From Sporosarcina luteola (GTDB lineage: Bacteria; Bacillota; Bacilli; Bacillales_A; Planococcaceae), in contig NZ_BJYL01000015.1 in assembly GCF_007991495.1 (NCBI RefSeq), positions 1-64,000 of the forward strand: a stretch of 64,000 nt of DNA. The letters are read 5' to 3'. The position numbers and the translations under genes are program-made. Positions 27,031-37,379 of this stretch are shown piece by piece. The notes under the pieces were generated by a model, which had not been told where the DNA came from, did no database searches, and saw only the letters and a program-made list of their open reading frames with translations. The stretch's first letter is position 1; each line of letters opens with the position of its first letter.

Positions 27031-27545
27031 GACGGACCGAGCGTTATCCTGCTAAAGGAGATGCGAACTCCCTTTGGCATATTTATAAAACCGTTTCGTT
27101 TTTTAAAGTGGCAAAGAACTTCATCTTCATCCAACTCGGAAGATACACGCCTTTCATACCGATGAAGAACTTCATCTACCGTACATTTCTTGGGATGAAA
27201 ATCGGGGATAAAACATCATTCGCTTTAATGGTCATGCCGGACACGATGTTTCCTGAACGGATTTCCGTCGGCGATAATACGATCGTCGGATTCAATACAA
27301 CGATTCTTGCCCATGAGTATTTGATTGAGGAGTACCGTATTGGTGACGTAGTGATTGGAGATCGTGTAATGATCGGGGCGAATACGACGATACTTCCGGG
27401 TGTTGAAATCGGCGATGGTGCAATCGTGTCGGCGGCGTCGCTCGTCAATCGTGATATTCCGGCAGGCGCATTGGCTGGCGGCAACCCCGTACGGATCATT
27501 TATACTGCCGAGCAGATGGCAGAACGCCAAAAGAATGCTAAGTAA
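27027..27545 (+). CDS. yvoF: Acetyltransferase YvoF (left-handed beta-helix)
   Basis: 172-residue hexapeptide-repeat acyltransferase. The repeats run from about 60 to 150 (ISVGDNTIVGFNTTILAHEYLIEEYRIGDVVIGDRVMIGANTTILPGVEIGDGAIVSAASLV) and end in AGGNPVRII. The frame is open further upstream, but GTG at 27027 overlapping the ppaX stop (GTGA) with GGGAGA before it is the natural start. Acceptor unknown. Confidence 0.88.
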   Translation: MRRTERYPAKGDANSLWHIYKTVSFFKVAKNFIFIQLGRYTPFIPMKNFIYRTFLGMKIGDKTSFALMVMPDTMFPERISVGDNTIVGFNTTILAHEYLIEEYRIGDVVIGDRVMIGANTTILPGVEIGDGAIVSAASLVNRDIPAGALAGGNPVRIIYTAEQMAERQKNAK

Positions 27546-27588
27546 TCAAATGTGTCAAAAAATAGAATGACGGGTATAGAAGTTATGG

Positions 27589-27655
27589 TATAATGAAAGC
27601 AAGTTAAAGAAGCAGTTTATTGGGAGGGACGTTTAGGCGTTCCTCTACTTTTTTC
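27589..27655 (+). promoter_or_regulatory. yvcD promoter and leader hairpin
   Basis: TATAAT at 27589-27594 has ATGACG 16 bp upstream as a weak -35. The leader contains a hairpin (GAGGGACG near 27624 with CGTTCCTC near 27637) followed by TACTTTTTT, immediately before the GGAGG of yvcD. The order promoter, terminator-like hairpin, ribosome binding site suggests attenuation or partial termination. Confidence 0.55.
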
Positions 27656-27667
27656 GGAGGAATTTGA

Positions 27668-29191
27668 TTGGATAAAAAGCATAGGAACATAGATAAAAAA
27701 ATTATATCTTTCATCCCCGACGGTGAATTTTACTACCAGAAGGGCATTAAAGCGATGCAGCGTGATCGCTTTGAGGATGCCCATAAATACTTGCAAAGAG
27801 CTGTTGAATTAAGCCCTAATGATCCCCTCATTCTTATGCAGTACGGCATTCTGATTATGGAAGAAGGCATGTTTGAGGAAGCCTATGAAATTCTAGCTGC
27901 TGCCCATGGACTTGACCCGGAAGAAGAGGACATCATCTTCTATTTGGCCGAAGTTCACGCGCATCTGGGTCTGCTTCGTGATGCGAAAATCTATGCAGAA
28001 AAGTATATTTCATTAGCCCCGGACGGACCACTAGCCGATGACTCAATGGAAATCATTGATTTTGCTGAACAAGAGGAAGCCTTTTTTGTCGATGACGAAG
28101 CGCCGGACGGAGAAGTGTATTTCCTTCAAGAGAAAGCAAGGAGATTGATGGAATCAGGGAGTTTCGATGAGGCGATTGACATTCTTGAATCAATTATCGT
28201 CGACTACCCGGAATTTTGGGCGGCCTATAATAATTTGGCCCTTGCCTATTTCTATATCGGTAAAATTGAACCAGCGAAGGAACTGCTTTATGATGTTCTG
28301 GATAAAAATAAAGGCAATCTCCATGCATTATGCAATCTTGCCGTCTTTTATTATTATGAGAAAGATAAAGAGGAATTGGATGCATTGCTCGAGCTGCTTC
28401 TGAAAATAAAGCCTTATCAATTTGTCCATCGCTACAAATTAGGCGCGACATTTGCCTTAGTTGGAAAGCATAAAGAAGCGTATGGATGGCTGAGAAGCTT
28501 GAAAAAAAGAGGGTTTGAAGGCGATGCGGGCTATTATTTCTGGCTTGCGCATTCGGCTTATTTCTCAGGAAACGAAGCGGTGGCGAAGGAAGCTTACGAC
28601 AATCTCGTAGAACTTGATCCGAGCAAGGCGGGATTTGAGCCGTGGAAGGATGTAAACGCTGCGGCAAAACCAGAATCATATGAACAAGATCGTGAATTTC
28701 TACTAAGCAAAATTACGAATAAATATCGTAGTGAAAGATTATTAGGATTTTACTTATTAGGAAAGTCTGCACATAAACAAGAAATCGTTTCCCATCCTTC
28801 CTATATTGACTTGGAAAAACTCAGTGTCATTGAGCAATTATTTTTAGCAAATAGCCTTAATTATGAATTCACGGTGGAAAATGATTTTGACCATTCGTTT
28901 ATGCGGGCATTGGAAACAACGGAATTGATATATGCCCAATACCAACCGCTTGATAAGCAAGGGACGCATCTTTTCCAAATGTGGTTCACCCTATGTGAAG
29001 TGGCACTTACGCGTTCCTATCATTTCAGGAACCCGGCGGCACTGGCGGCTGCAGCGGATTATATGTTTCAATCGTCGCGTTACAAAGGAGTAACCAAAAC
29101 GGCAATTGCCCGCAGTTATGGCGTTTCAGTTCCGACCTTGACGAAATACGTAAATGAGCTGATTGAGTTTCTTCCGCAATTCAATGCGTAA
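27668..29191 (+). CDS. yvcD: TPR protein YvcD with C-terminal HTH-like segment
   Basis: 507 residues. Tetratricopeptide repeats are visible at about 18-110 and 150-300 (YYQKGIKAMQRDRFEDAHKYLQRAVELSPNDPL; LMESGSFDEAIDILESIIVDYPEFWAAYNNLALAYFYIGK). The last 40 residues, GVTKTAIARSYGVSVPTLTKYVNELIEFL, read like a helix-turn-helix. TTG start seven bases after GGAGG. The neighbour trxB follows as in B. subtilis. Function unknown; a scaffold that may also bind DNA is inference from the tail. Confidence 0.8.
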   Translation: MDKKHRNIDKKIISFIPDGEFYYQKGIKAMQRDRFEDAHKYLQRAVELSPNDPLILMQYGILIMEEGMFEEAYEILAAAHGLDPEEEDIIFYLAEVHAHLGLLRDAKIYAEKYISLAPDGPLADDSMEIIDFAEQEEAFFVDDEAPDGEVYFLQEKARRLMESGSFDEAIDILESIIVDYPEFWAAYNNLALAYFYIGKIEPAKELLYDVLDKNKGNLHALCNLAVFYYYEKDKEELDALLELLLKIKPYQFVHRYKLGATFALVGKHKEAYGWLRSLKKRGFEGDAGYYFWLAHSAYFSGNEAVAKEAYDNLVELDPSKAGFEPWKDVNAAAKPESYEQDREFLLSKITNKYRSERLLGFYLLGKSAHKQEIVSHPSYIDLEKLSVIEQLFLANSLNYEFTVENDFDHSFMRALETTELIYAQYQPLDKQGTHLFQMWFTLCEVALTRSYHFRNPAALAAAADYMFQSSRYKGVTKTAIARSYGVSVPTLTKYVNELIEFLPQFNA

Positions 29192-30241
<1,050 letters not shown>

Positions 30242-30246
30242 GAATG

Positions 30247-30275
30247 AAAAGAGATCCGATTAGGGGTCTCTTTTT
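30247..30275 (+). terminator. Terminator after trxB
   Basis: AAAAGAGATCC pairs with GGGTCTCTTTT, followed by further T. Confidence 0.85.
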
Positions 30276-30389
30276 GCTAGCATTCAAAGGATTATTAATC
30301 TAACCTTAATGTTGCTGTAATCGAACTGAAATACAAAAAGGTTATGATAAGAGTATCAATTGACCCCCCTTTTAATATAGCAACAGTTT

Positions 30390-30431
30390 AAGACGATCTG
30401 CCGACTTACTGGCAGGTGGTCTTCTTTTTTT
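30390..30431 (+). terminator. Terminator-like hairpin upstream of yvcI
   Basis: AAGAC..CTGCC pairs with GGCAG..GTCTT and is followed by T7. It stands 115 bp after the trxB terminator with no gene between, so it would end a short transcript (roughly 30300-30430) or read-through from trxB. In B. subtilis this interval holds cwlO, which is absent here. Confidence 0.75.
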
Positions 30432-30459
30432 GTCGTTTACAACGTAAACATTGTATAAT
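30430..30459 (+). promoter_or_regulatory. Promoter of the yvcI-crh operon
   Basis: TTGTCG (30430-30435), 18-bp spacer, TATAAT (30454-30459). The palindrome GTTTAC-AAC-GTAAAC fills 30435-30449 inside the spacer and could be an operator. Confidence 0.6.
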
Positions 30460-30495
30460 AGATCCATGCGCGTTGAAAAAAGTGAGGAAACCGTT

Positions 30496-30978
30496 ATGCA
30501 AAGAATTGCAAATTTACTCGTAGTCAAGGACAATCAAGTCCTTTTATTAAAAAAACCAAGACGTGATTGGTATGTTGCACCAGGCGGAAAAATGGATTCC
30601 GGGGAATCCATTTACGAAGCCGCAGTCCGGGAATTTCAAGAAGAAACCGGCGCAACGCCCGTCGACCCGCACGTCAAAGGCATTTACACGATGATGATCG
30701 TCGATCCTGCATCAAAAGAAATACTTAACGAATGGATGCTCTATACATTTGTAGCGCAAGACCTGATCGGTACACCATACGAATCGAACAGGGAAGGCTT
30801 ACTTGAATGGCATCCGGTCGAAAGTTTAAAAACATTGCCTATGGCGGAAGGCGATCGGTCAAATTTATTGTACGCCGTCTCCCAAAAGGGCGTACAATAT
30901 GGTACATTCTATTATACAGAAGAGTTTGAACTGTTGGATGAGCATCTACAAAACTCAATGGAAGGTGACCAGCACTAA
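30496..30978 (+). CDS. yvcI: NUDIX hydrolase YvcI
   Basis: 160 residues with the Nudix box [24 protein letters not shown] (about 37-59, G-x5-E-x7-REUXEEXGU). It hydrolyses nucleoside diphosphate derivatives; the substrate is unknown. ATG at 30496 follows GAGG, while the upstream in-frame ATG lies over the promoter. It is the first gene of yvcI-rapZ-glmR-whiA-crh and shares one base with rapZ. Confidence 0.92.
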   Translation: MQRIANLLVVKDNQVLLLKKPRRDWYVAPGGKMDSGESIYEAAVREFQEETGATPVDPHVKGIYTMMIVDPASKEILNEWMLYTFVAQDLIGTPYESNREGLLEWHPVESLKTLPMAEGDRSNLLYAVSQKGVQYGTFYYTEEFELLDEHLQNSMEGDQH

Positions 30979-31865
30979 TGGAGAATGAATTACCGAATAG
31001 CGATGTTGAATTAGTCATCATCACAGGCATGTCAGGTGCCGGAAAAACAGTAGCGATGCAAAGCTTTGAAGACTTAGGTTTTTATTGTATCGATAATTTG
31101 CCTCCCGAGCTTTTGGTCACATTTCTAGATTTAATGATGAAATCCGAAAACAAGATGAGGCGGATTGCTGCTGTCATGGATACACGTGGCGGAGACCTTT
31201 TTGACGCCTTAATCGGTGCGTTGGATGATTTATTGCAAATGGATGGGGTTTCGACCAAGCTTCTTTTCCTCGACGCCGATGACGAGACGCTTGTCAGACG
31301 ATACAAGGAAACAAGAAGATCTCATCCACTGGCGGAAGGCGGACTCCCGTTGACCGGAATTCGAAAGGAACGAACACTCCTTTCCGAATTGAGAGGCCGT
31401 GCACGTTCCATCTACAATACTTCTGAGTTGAAACCTAGGGAACTCCGGGAAAAGATCATGTCCACATTCTCCTTTAAAGGAGATACTGCATTCACGTTGA
31501 ACTTCATCTCATTCGGTTTTAAACATGGCATGCCGATTGATGCGGATGTTGTATTCGATGTACGCTTTTTACCAAACCCTTATTATATTGAAGAGCTTAA
31601 ACCGATGACTGGCTTGGATAAAGACGTTTATGAATATGTCCTTAAATGGAATGATACACAAGTGTTAATTGATAAACTGTCTGATCTATTCAAATTCATC
31701 ATACCGCAGTATAAAAACGAAGGTAAATCACAAGTTGTTGTCGCTTTTGGCTGTACCGGCGGCCAACATAGATCTGTGACGTTGGCTGAGTTTTTCGGAA
31801 ATCGATTTAAGGAAGAATATAAAACATTAATTACTCATCGGGATGTAGAGAAAAGAAAGGGTTGA
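30978..31865 (+). CDS. rapZ: RNase adapter/nucleotide-binding protein RapZ (YvcJ)
   Basis: 295 residues. Walker A GMSGAGKT (about 17-24) in the N-terminal kinase-like half, and the C-terminal family block [24 protein letters not shown]. It binds GTP/ATP; in E. coli RapZ controls GlmZ decay, and B. subtilis YvcJ affects competence. It is followed four bases on by glmR. Confidence 0.95.
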   Translation: MENELPNSDVELVIITGMSGAGKTVAMQSFEDLGFYCIDNLPPELLVTFLDLMMKSENKMRRIAAVMDTRGGDLFDALIGALDDLLQMDGVSTKLLFLDADDETLVRRYKETRRSHPLAEGGLPLTGIRKERTLLSELRGRARSIYNTSELKPRELREKIMSTFSFKGDTAFTLNFISFGFKHGMPIDADVVFDVRFLPNPYYIEELKPMTGLDKDVYEYVLKWNDTQVLIDKLSDLFKFIIPQYKNEGKSQVVVAFGCTGGQHRSVTLAEFFGNRFKEEYKTLITHRDVEKRKG

Positions 31866-31869
31866 CGCA

Positions 31870-32847
31870 ATGCTGCAATCCGGGAAAAAGAAAAGAATTG
31901 TCGTTTTTGGAGGCGGGACCGGGTTGTCCACTATGCTGCGGGGGTTGAAGAAATACCCCGTAGACCTCACTGCAATCGTAACAGTTGCAGATGACGGCGG
32001 AAGTTCAGGCAGATTGTTGGATCAATACGACATTCCCCCTCCAGGCGATATCCGTCAAGTGATGGCAGCGCTTTCAGATGTGGAGCCGCTCATCGAGAAA
32101 ATGTTCCAATACCGTTTCTCCACTTCTGACGATCTGAAGGGGCACTCGCTTGGCAATCTCATGCTCGCTGCATTGACGGACATTACCGGTGATTTTGCCA
32201 GTGCAGTCGAAAAGATGGGGCAGGTTTTAAATATTAAAGGTAAAGTATTACCAGCCGCAAATCAAAAGATCACCTTGCATGCTGAGCTCGATGATGGCAC
32301 AATTGTAACCGGTGAATCAAAAATTCCGGTATACGGCCGTAAAATACGTAAAGTGTATGTCTCTCCGCAGGAAGTCGAACCATTGCCTGAAACTGTCCGC
32401 GTCATCAAGCGGGCGGATTTAATCATTTTTGGACCGGGCAGCTTATATACAAGCATATTGCCGACGATACTTGTAAGGGATATACGGGATGCCGTCCTCG
32501 CCAGTTCTGCCAAAAAGTTGTATATTAACAACTTGACGACGCAGGAAGGGGAAACGTATCAGTATACAGCATCTGAGCATGTGAAAGCTTTGTACGACCA
32601 TGCAGGCAGCTCATTCCTTGACACAGTGTTGTTGAATGAGACTGAATTTGAGACATTATACGAGGGGATGGAACCGCCCGAAACTCAGTTGCCCGTGGAA
32701 AATGACATTGAGGCTTTGCAATTGCTCGTACCCAATATTGTACTGGGTGATGTATCGACCGTCTCGGATGGACGAATCATCCATGATGCCGATAAGGTTG
32801 CGTCATGGGTTATGGGCTATATGGAAGGCACGATTATAAGCGAGTAG
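31870..32847 (+). CDS. glmR: GlmR/YvcK (gluconeogenesis factor)
   Basis: 325-residue UDP-GlcNAc-binding protein of the CofD-like superfamily: [17 protein letters not shown] (about 16-32), [14 protein letters not shown] (about 39-52), [10 protein letters not shown] and the C-terminal [12 protein letters not shown]. In B. subtilis GlmR stimulates GlmS and is needed on gluconeogenic carbon sources, linking carbon status and cell wall synthesis. The conserved rapZ-glmR-whiA order is kept. Confidence 0.95.
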   Translation: MLQSGKKKRIVVFGGGTGLSTMLRGLKKYPVDLTAIVTVADDGGSSGRLLDQYDIPPPGDIRQVMAALSDVEPLIEKMFQYRFSTSDDLKGHSLGNLMLAALTDITGDFASAVEKMGQVLNIKGKVLPAANQKITLHAELDDGTIVTGESKIPVYGRKIRKVYVSPQEVEPLPETVRVIKRADLIIFGPGSLYTSILPTILVRDIRDAVLASSAKKLYINNLTTQEGETYQYTASEHVKALYDHAGSSFLDTVLLNETEFETLYEGMEPPETQLPVENDIEALQLLVPNIVLGDVSTVSDGRIIHDADKVASWVMGYMEGTIISE

Positions 32848-32878
32848 ACTTGATCATCGCCGAAGGAGGGGGAAAGTC

Positions 32879-33826
32879 ATGTCTTTTGCATCTGAAGTGA
32901 AAAAGGAACTGACAAATATAGAATCCGACGAATGCTGTGTAAAGTCGGAAATAGCCGCCTTTATAAGGATGAACGGCGCATTATCTTTCTCAAACAAACA
33001 ATTGAGTTTGGATGTGCAAACCGAAAATGCGGCAATCGCAAGAAGACTTTATTCAAACATAAAACGTCTTTATCCTTACAAAGTTGAATTATTAGTCCGA
33101 AAAAAAATGCGTTTAAAGAAAAATAACGTCTACATATGCCGAATACGTGACGGGGCTAAGCAATTACTTGAGGATTTATATATTTTAACAGGCACCTTTC
33201 AATTCAAAAATGAGATTGTAGATGAATTGGTGAAAAAGAAATGCTGTCAGCGTTCTTATTTAAGAGGCGCATTCTTGGCAGGAGGGTCGGTCAATAATCC
33301 GGAAACGTCCTCCTACCACTTGGAAATATTTTCTTTTTACAAAGAGCATAGCGAAGACCTCGTAGCGCTCATGAATAAATTCCAATTGAATGCGAAGTCG
33401 ATTGAACGGAAAAAAGGTTATATCGCATATTTGAAGGAAGCTGAAAAAATTTCAGATTTCCTCGGACTAATAGGTGCCCATGCCTCGTTGATGAAGTTTG
33501 AAGATGTACGGATTATTAGGGATATGCGGAACAGCGTCAACCGTCTTGTGAATTGTGAAACCGCCAATTTGAATAAAACAATAGGCGCAGCACAACGGCA
33601 AGTGGAAAATATCAAGTTCATTCAAAGAACGATCGGTCTCGATCAACTGCCGGATCGATTGCAAGAAATCGCCCACCTACGCATTGAACACCAAGACATC
33701 ACCCTGAAAGAACTGGGAGAGATGGTGTCAGGCGGGACGGTAAGTAAATCGGGTGTCAACCATCGTTTAAGAAAAATAGAAGAAATCGCGGAAAACCTCC
33801 GAAGTGGGGGTATTGCAACCCGATAA
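32879..33826 (+). CDS. whiA: DNA-binding protein WhiA
   Basis: 315 residues: an N-terminal LAGLIDADG-type domain (about 90-200, with [18 protein letters not shown]) and a C-terminal helix-turn-helix (about 225-310, [26 protein letters not shown]). WhiA influences cell division and chromosome segregation in Bacillus and sporulation in Streptomyces. GGAGGGGGAAAG precedes the ATG. Confidence 0.95.
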   Translation: MSFASEVKKELTNIESDECCVKSEIAAFIRMNGALSFSNKQLSLDVQTENAAIARRLYSNIKRLYPYKVELLVRKKMRLKKNNVYICRIRDGAKQLLEDLYILTGTFQFKNEIVDELVKKKCCQRSYLRGAFLAGGSVNNPETSSYHLEIFSFYKEHSEDLVALMNKFQLNAKSIERKKGYIAYLKEAEKISDFLGLIGAHASLMKFEDVRIIRDMRNSVNRLVNCETANLNKTIGAAQRQVENIKFIQRTIGLDQLPDRLQEIAHLRIEHQDITLKELGEMVSGGTVSKSGVNHRLRKIEEIAENLRSGGIATR

Positions 33827-33858
33827 GATGACGGGAATATGAAAGGAGTCCAATGATT

Positions 33859-34116
33859 ATGGCGGAAAAAACGGTTGAAGTAAAAATGAAGACCGGCTTG
33901 CAAGCAAGACAAGCTGCTCAATTTGTCCAAGAGGCAAATAAGTTTACGTCTGATGTATTTTTGAAAAAAGATGAACGCCAGGTGAATGCGAAAAGCATCA
34001 TGGGCGTCATGAGTTTAGCAGTAGCAAAAGGCGTTTCAGTTACATTGATCGCAGAAGGTATGGATGAGGAGCAAGCGATTGCAACGTTGTCTGCGTTAGT
34101 AGAGAAGGAAAATTAA
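33859..34116 (+). CDS. crh: Catabolite repression HPr-like protein Crh
   Basis: 85-residue HPr paralogue. Residue 15 is Gln (TGLQAR) in place of the phosphorylatable His of HPr, while the regulatory Ser46 (NAKSIMG) is kept, so it takes phosphate only from HprK and acts as CcpA corepressor. An in-frame ATG at 33853 gives two more residues; MAEKTVEV matches the family start. Last gene of its operon. Confidence 0.95.
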   Translation: MAEKTVEVKMKTGLQARQAAQFVQEANKFTSDVFLKKDERQVNAKSIMGVMSLAVAKGVSVTLIAEGMDEEQAIATLSALVEKEN

Positions 34117-34124
34117 AAAGAATG

Positions 34125-34155
34125 AGCCGTTTCACCACGTATGGATGAAACGGCT
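34125..34155 (+). terminator. Hairpin after crh
   Basis: AGCCGTTTCA pairs with TGAAACGGCT; the following GAATTAT is only weakly T-rich. Confidence 0.65.
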
Positions 34156-34162
34156 GAATTAT

Positions 34163-34199
34163 AAAAAAAGCTGCAAACATGAAAACATGTTTACAGCTT
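34163..34199 (-). terminator. Terminator of tRNA-Arg
   Basis: AAGCTG-AAACATG pairs with CATGTTT-CAGCTT across AAAA; the minus-strand transcript then has a T7 run. It lies just downstream of the tRNA gene. Confidence 0.88.
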
Positions 34200-34216
34200 C
34201 TATATGTACACTTATA

Positions 34217-34288
34217 CGCCCTCGGCAGGAATCGAACCCACATCTCAAGAACCGGAATCTTACGTGCTATCCGTTGCACCACGAGGGC
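34217..34288 (-). tRNA. tRNA-Arg (anticodon CCG)
   Basis: Cloverleaf on the minus strand: acceptor GCCCTCG / CGAGGGC, D arm GTGC..GCAC, anticodon stem TAAGA / TCTTG enclosing TTCCGGT with anticodon CCG, and T loop TTCGATT closed by a stem with two wobble pairs. The discriminator is G and CCA is not encoded. B. subtilis carries a tRNA-Arg at the same place between crh and clpP. Confidence 0.95.
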
Positions 34289-34372
34289 TAATTGAACGAC
34301 TGTTTGTAACAGACAAGATTAATTATACAAACAAACCCGCATGAATGCAATACTTATTTTAAATGCGTTATA

Positions 34373-34403
34373 TTTGACCTTTATTGACCATAGTATGTAT
34401 GAT
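34373..34403 (+). promoter_or_regulatory. clpP promoter with CtsR box
   Basis: TTGACC (34374-34379), 18-bp spacer, TATGAT (34398-34403). The CtsR heptad pair TTTGACC-TTT-ATTGACC occupies 34373-34389, overlapping the -35 box, so heat-shock repression by CtsR is expected. Confidence 0.85.
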
Positions 34404-34471
34404 AGATGTACAGTTGAAACGAATCGTTTCAGCAGAACGATGATTCAGATCCAATCAAAGGAGGAACTAAC

Positions 34472-35074
34472 ATGAACCTAATACCTACAGTTATTGAACA
34501 AACGAACCGGGGAGAGCGCGCTTATGATATTTATTCCCGTTTGTTGAAAGATCGGATTATCATGTTGGGCAGCGCAATTGACGATAATGTTGCGAACTCG
34601 ATTGTAGCGCAATTGCTATTCTTGGAAGCGGAAGATCCTGACAAGGACGTTTCTATCTATATTAACAGCCCTGGTGGAAGCATCACCGCAGGAATGGCGA
34701 TCTATGACACAATGCAATTCATCAAACCGGACATTCAAACAATTTGTATCGGTATGGCAGCATCAATGGGATCATTCCTATTGACTGCTGGAACAAAAGG
34801 GAAACGTTACGCGCTACCAAACGCAGAAGTCATGATTCACCAACCACTTGGCGGCGCTCAAGGGCAAGCGACAGAAATTGAAATTGCTGCTAAACGCATT
34901 CTATTCTTGCGCGAGAAGTTAAATACGATTCTTTCTGAACGTACTGGACAGCCGGTCGAAGTCATCGCGAAAGACACAGACCGCGATAATTTCATGACAG
35001 CTGAACGTGCAAAGGAATACGGTTTGATTGACCATATCATTACGCGCAGCGATATGAAAGACTTGAAAAAATAA
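34472..35074 (+). CDS. clpP: ATP-dependent Clp protease proteolytic subunit
   Basis: 200-residue serine protease forming the barrel of ClpCP/ClpXP. The catalytic triad is Ser98 (GMAASMGS), His123 (MIHQP) and Asp172 (TDRDNFM). It controls turnover of regulators and ssrA-tagged proteins; tmRNA and SmpB are encoded in the same window. AAAGGAGG precedes the ATG; a terminator follows. Confidence 0.98.
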   Translation: MNLIPTVIEQTNRGERAYDIYSRLLKDRIIMLGSAIDDNVANSIVAQLLFLEAEDPDKDVSIYINSPGGSITAGMAIYDTMQFIKPDIQTICIGMAASMGSFLLTAGTKGKRYALPNAEVMIHQPLGGAQGQATEIEIAAKRILFLREKLNTILSERTGQPVEVIAKDTDRDNFMTAERAKEYGLIDHIITRSDMKDLKK

Positions 35075-35088
35075 TAAGTGAACGATGG

Positions 35089-35118
35089 CCGACCCGGGGT
35101 GACTGGGTCGGTTTTTTT
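35089..35118 (+). terminator. Terminator after clpP
   Basis: CCGACCC pairs with GGGTCGG, followed by T7. Confidence 0.9.
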
Positions 35119-35342
35119 GTTGTCGTTTTGCGGTTATCGATCATTTCCCGATATATATCGTCATTCCTGGACCTTCGTCCTTTTAGCTCTACGTCTTTTT
35201 ATAGCTCAATCAATCATCCGTCTTTTCAAAGAATTATGTTTGAAACCTTTTCGCACTTCATACGATAAATAGTATACACACTCAAGTTTGAGTCATGATA
35301 TTTGAAGGGTATTGCAAAGTATATTGAATGGAGTGAGAAAAG

Positions 35343-35921
35343 ATGAAAAAACTATTAGGTCCACTTGCGATCATTGTTGTCATTCTCGTCATAGTTGGAA
35401 TTATGTTTGTTCCAAGCTACAACAAATTCGTCAATCTGGAAGAGGATGTCGACAAGTCGTATGCACAAGTTGAAAATCAGTTGCAACGAAGACTCGACCT
35501 TATCCCGAACTTAGTGAGCACTGTAAAAGGATATGCAAGCCATGAAAAAGATGTAATTGCTGATATTTCGAATGCACGGGCAAAACTTTCAAGTGCAAGC
35601 GGTCCGGAAGAGCAAGCTGCTGCAGATACAGAACTTTCGAATGCTCTCGGAAGATTGCTCGTCGTCGTTGAGAACTACCCGGATTTGAAAGCGAATCAGA
35701 ATTTCGCGCAACTAATGGATGAGTTAGCAGGAACGGAGAACCGGATTGGCGTTGCTCGTATGGATTACAATAATGTAGTCTCGGATTACAATCGACAGAC
35801 GAAACGGTTTCCTGGCAAGTTAGTCGCTTCCATCTTCGGTTTTGATGAAAAGGAATATTTCAAAGCGGACACAGCTGCGAATGAAGCACCCAAAGTCGAT
35901 TTTGGAGATGACAACGATTGA
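35343..35921 (+). CDS. lemA: LemA family protein
   Basis: 192 residues: one N-terminal membrane segment (about 5-25), then a helical periplasm-side or extracytoplasmic domain with the family motif YAQVENQLQRRLDLIPNLVSTVKGYA (about 40-65) and DYNRQTKRFPGKLVASIFGF. Function is unclear in bacteria. It is followed, with overlap, by a TPM-domain protein, a common pairing. Confidence 0.93.
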   Translation: MKKLLGPLAIIVVILVIVGIMFVPSYNKFVNLEEDVDKSYAQVENQLQRRLDLIPNLVSTVKGYASHEKDVIADISNARAKLSSASGPEEQAAADTELSNALGRLLVVVENYPDLKANQNFAQLMDELAGTENRIGVARMDYNNVVSDYNRQTKRFPGKLVASIFGFDEKEYFKADTAANEAPKVDFGDDND

Positions 35922-36745
35922 TTCGAAATGCCGTCCGTTTTTGTCTAGCTGTATGTCTGAGCGTAATCCTAATGCCTGCAGGGGTGTTCGCAGCTGACGT
36001 CCCGCGGTGGAATGATATGGATTACTATATCCAAGACCATGCAGGCATACTTTCCACAGAACAGAAGGCGGAACTCAACCGCCTAGGTGGCATGCTGAAT
36101 GACGCGACAGGTGCTGAACTTGCGGTACTCACGCTATCTAGCATTGGGGACGAACCGGTTGAGGATTTCGGACTAAAAGCGTATAGGGAATACCAACTCG
36201 GCAAAAAGGATGAACAAAACGGAGCATTGCTCGTCGTGACAACCACACCGAATTCGGATAAAAAGAGACATTTCCGGCTGATTACCGGATACGGTTTGGA
36301 AGGTGCATTGCCAGATGGGAAAATCGGCAGGATCATGGATGAAGTATCCATGCCTTATTTAGAAAAGCAAAACCCTGAGCCAGACTTGGCAATCATGGAA
36401 GGGTACAAAGCGTTTTATAATGAAATTGCTGCAGAATATGGATGGGACGGAGAAGTGGCCGAAGTGAATACAGTTGCCGACCAAGGCGGATCAGGTCTTG
36501 GCATTCCGTCACCCATCATTGTTTTCATTATCATTTATCTGCTAATCCGCTTTATGGGCGGCGGACGCGGCGGTGGTGGTGGACGAGGTGGAAGAGGTAG
36601 ACGCAGAGGCGGACCCATCTTCTTCCCAGGCTCCTTCGGCGGAGGCGGTGGCTTCGGTGGAGGCAGCGGCGGCTTCGGCGGCGGAGGAGGGTTCTCCGGA
36701 GGCGGTGGATCCTCAGGCGGCGGTGGGGCAGGTAGGAGTTGGTGA
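35918..36745 (+). CDS. TPM-domain (YgcG-like) membrane protein with Gly-rich tail
   Basis: 275 residues: signal peptide (1-25, cleavage near VFAADVP), TPM phosphatase-like domain (about 35-165, YIQDHAGILSTEQKAELNRLGGMLNDATGAELAVLTL ... YGLEGALPDGKIGRI), one membrane segment (about 195-212, PIIVFIIIYLLIRFM) and a Gly/Ser/Phe-rich tail of about 60 residues ending AGRSW. TTG start overlaps the lemA stop; GGAG lies upstream. LemA-TPM pairs are widespread; exact role unknown. Confidence 0.88.
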   Translation: MIRNAVRFCLAVCLSVILMPAGVFAADVPRWNDMDYYIQDHAGILSTEQKAELNRLGGMLNDATGAELAVLTLSSIGDEPVEDFGLKAYREYQLGKKDEQNGALLVVTTTPNSDKKRHFRLITGYGLEGALPDGKIGRIMDEVSMPYLEKQNPEPDLAIMEGYKAFYNEIAAEYGWDGEVAEVNTVADQGGSGLGIPSPIIVFIIIYLLIRFMGGGRGGGGGRGGRGRRRGGPIFFPGSFGGGGGFGGGSGGFGGGGGFSGGGGSSGGGGAGRSW

Positions 36746-36915
36746 TCCCAAAAGCGAAGGACGCCTGCCTAGGGGCGACAGGCATAAGGCGAAGATGCGG
36801 CGTGGCGCTTTTTGCCACAGAGCAGCTTTGACTTATGACCCCGAGCCCCTGGCGCCCGCAGCTGGACGAACCAAAAGCGAAGGGCGCCTGCAGCTGGACG
36901 AACCAAAAGCGAAAA
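36746..36915. repeat. GGCGCC/AAAGCG repeats (32-bp spacing)
   Basis: Two near-identical units, GGCGCC(C/T)GCAGCTGG followed by ACGAACCAAAAGCGAA, start at 36851 and 36883, 32 bp apart. A diverged copy (CAAAAGCGAAGGACGCCTGCC) is at 36751. The motif reappears inverted at 12321-12360. Together with the next array it fills the 389-bp gap before the redoxin gene. Confidence 0.75.
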
Positions 36916-36999
36916 AAAATATTGAATTGAACTTGAGCAACTGCTTTCCATTCAAGCGTTCATAGGAGTTGAATTGCTGCAAATAAATTGGCAGGCAAT

Positions 37000-37092
37000 G
37001 AATGGACCCTGGCAGCGAAAGAATGGGCCTTTGTAAGAAAGAATGGACCCTGATGGCAAAAGAATGGGCCTTTGTCGGAATGAGTGGACGCT
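37000..37092. repeat. GAATGGACC/GAATGGGCC repeats (20-21 bp spacing)
   Basis: Units begin at 37000, 37021, 37041, 37062 and 37082 and alternate GAATGGACCCTG and GAATGGGCCTTTG types. This is the reverse complement of the 314-394 family. Confidence 0.8.
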
Positions 37093-37134
37093 AACTAATA
37101 TTCTATAAAAACTATCCAATCGAGGTGTTTAAAA

Positions 37135-37362
37135 ATGCACATCCATTTCTACACAAAACCCGGTTGCCACTTATGCGATGAAGCAGAAGCGATGATGAAA
37201 TTGGTCGCGGAAGATTTTCCGCTGACGTGGACAACAATCAATATCGAAAAAGACGATGAAAGCCATGAGAAATACATGCTCATGATTCCGGTCCTGGAGA
37301 ACGATGGGGAAGTGTTATTATACGGATCCATCAGCTACGTGGACTTAGTTGATTTATTCTAA
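37135..37362 (+). CDS. Glutaredoxin-like small redoxin
   Basis: 75 residues with a thioredoxin fold start HIHFYTKPGCHLCDEAEAMM: CxxC at about 11-14 is the redox centre, and the cis-Pro is in MIPVLENDG. It resembles the DUF836/glutaredoxin-like family found before cggR in several Bacillales. It probably acts as a thiol oxidoreductase; its partner is unknown. Confidence 0.85.
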   Translation: MHIHFYTKPGCHLCDEAEAMMKLVAEDFPLTWTTINIEKDDESHEKYMLMIPVLENDGEVLLYGSISYVDLVDLF

Positions 37363-37379
37363 AAAAAAGAGTAAGAAGT

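Noticed and set aside
36573..36965. Open frames across the Gly-rich 3' end of the TPM gene
   Set aside because: GGC/GGT-rich repeats keep other frames open; the signal-peptide protein in frame from 35918 explains the region.
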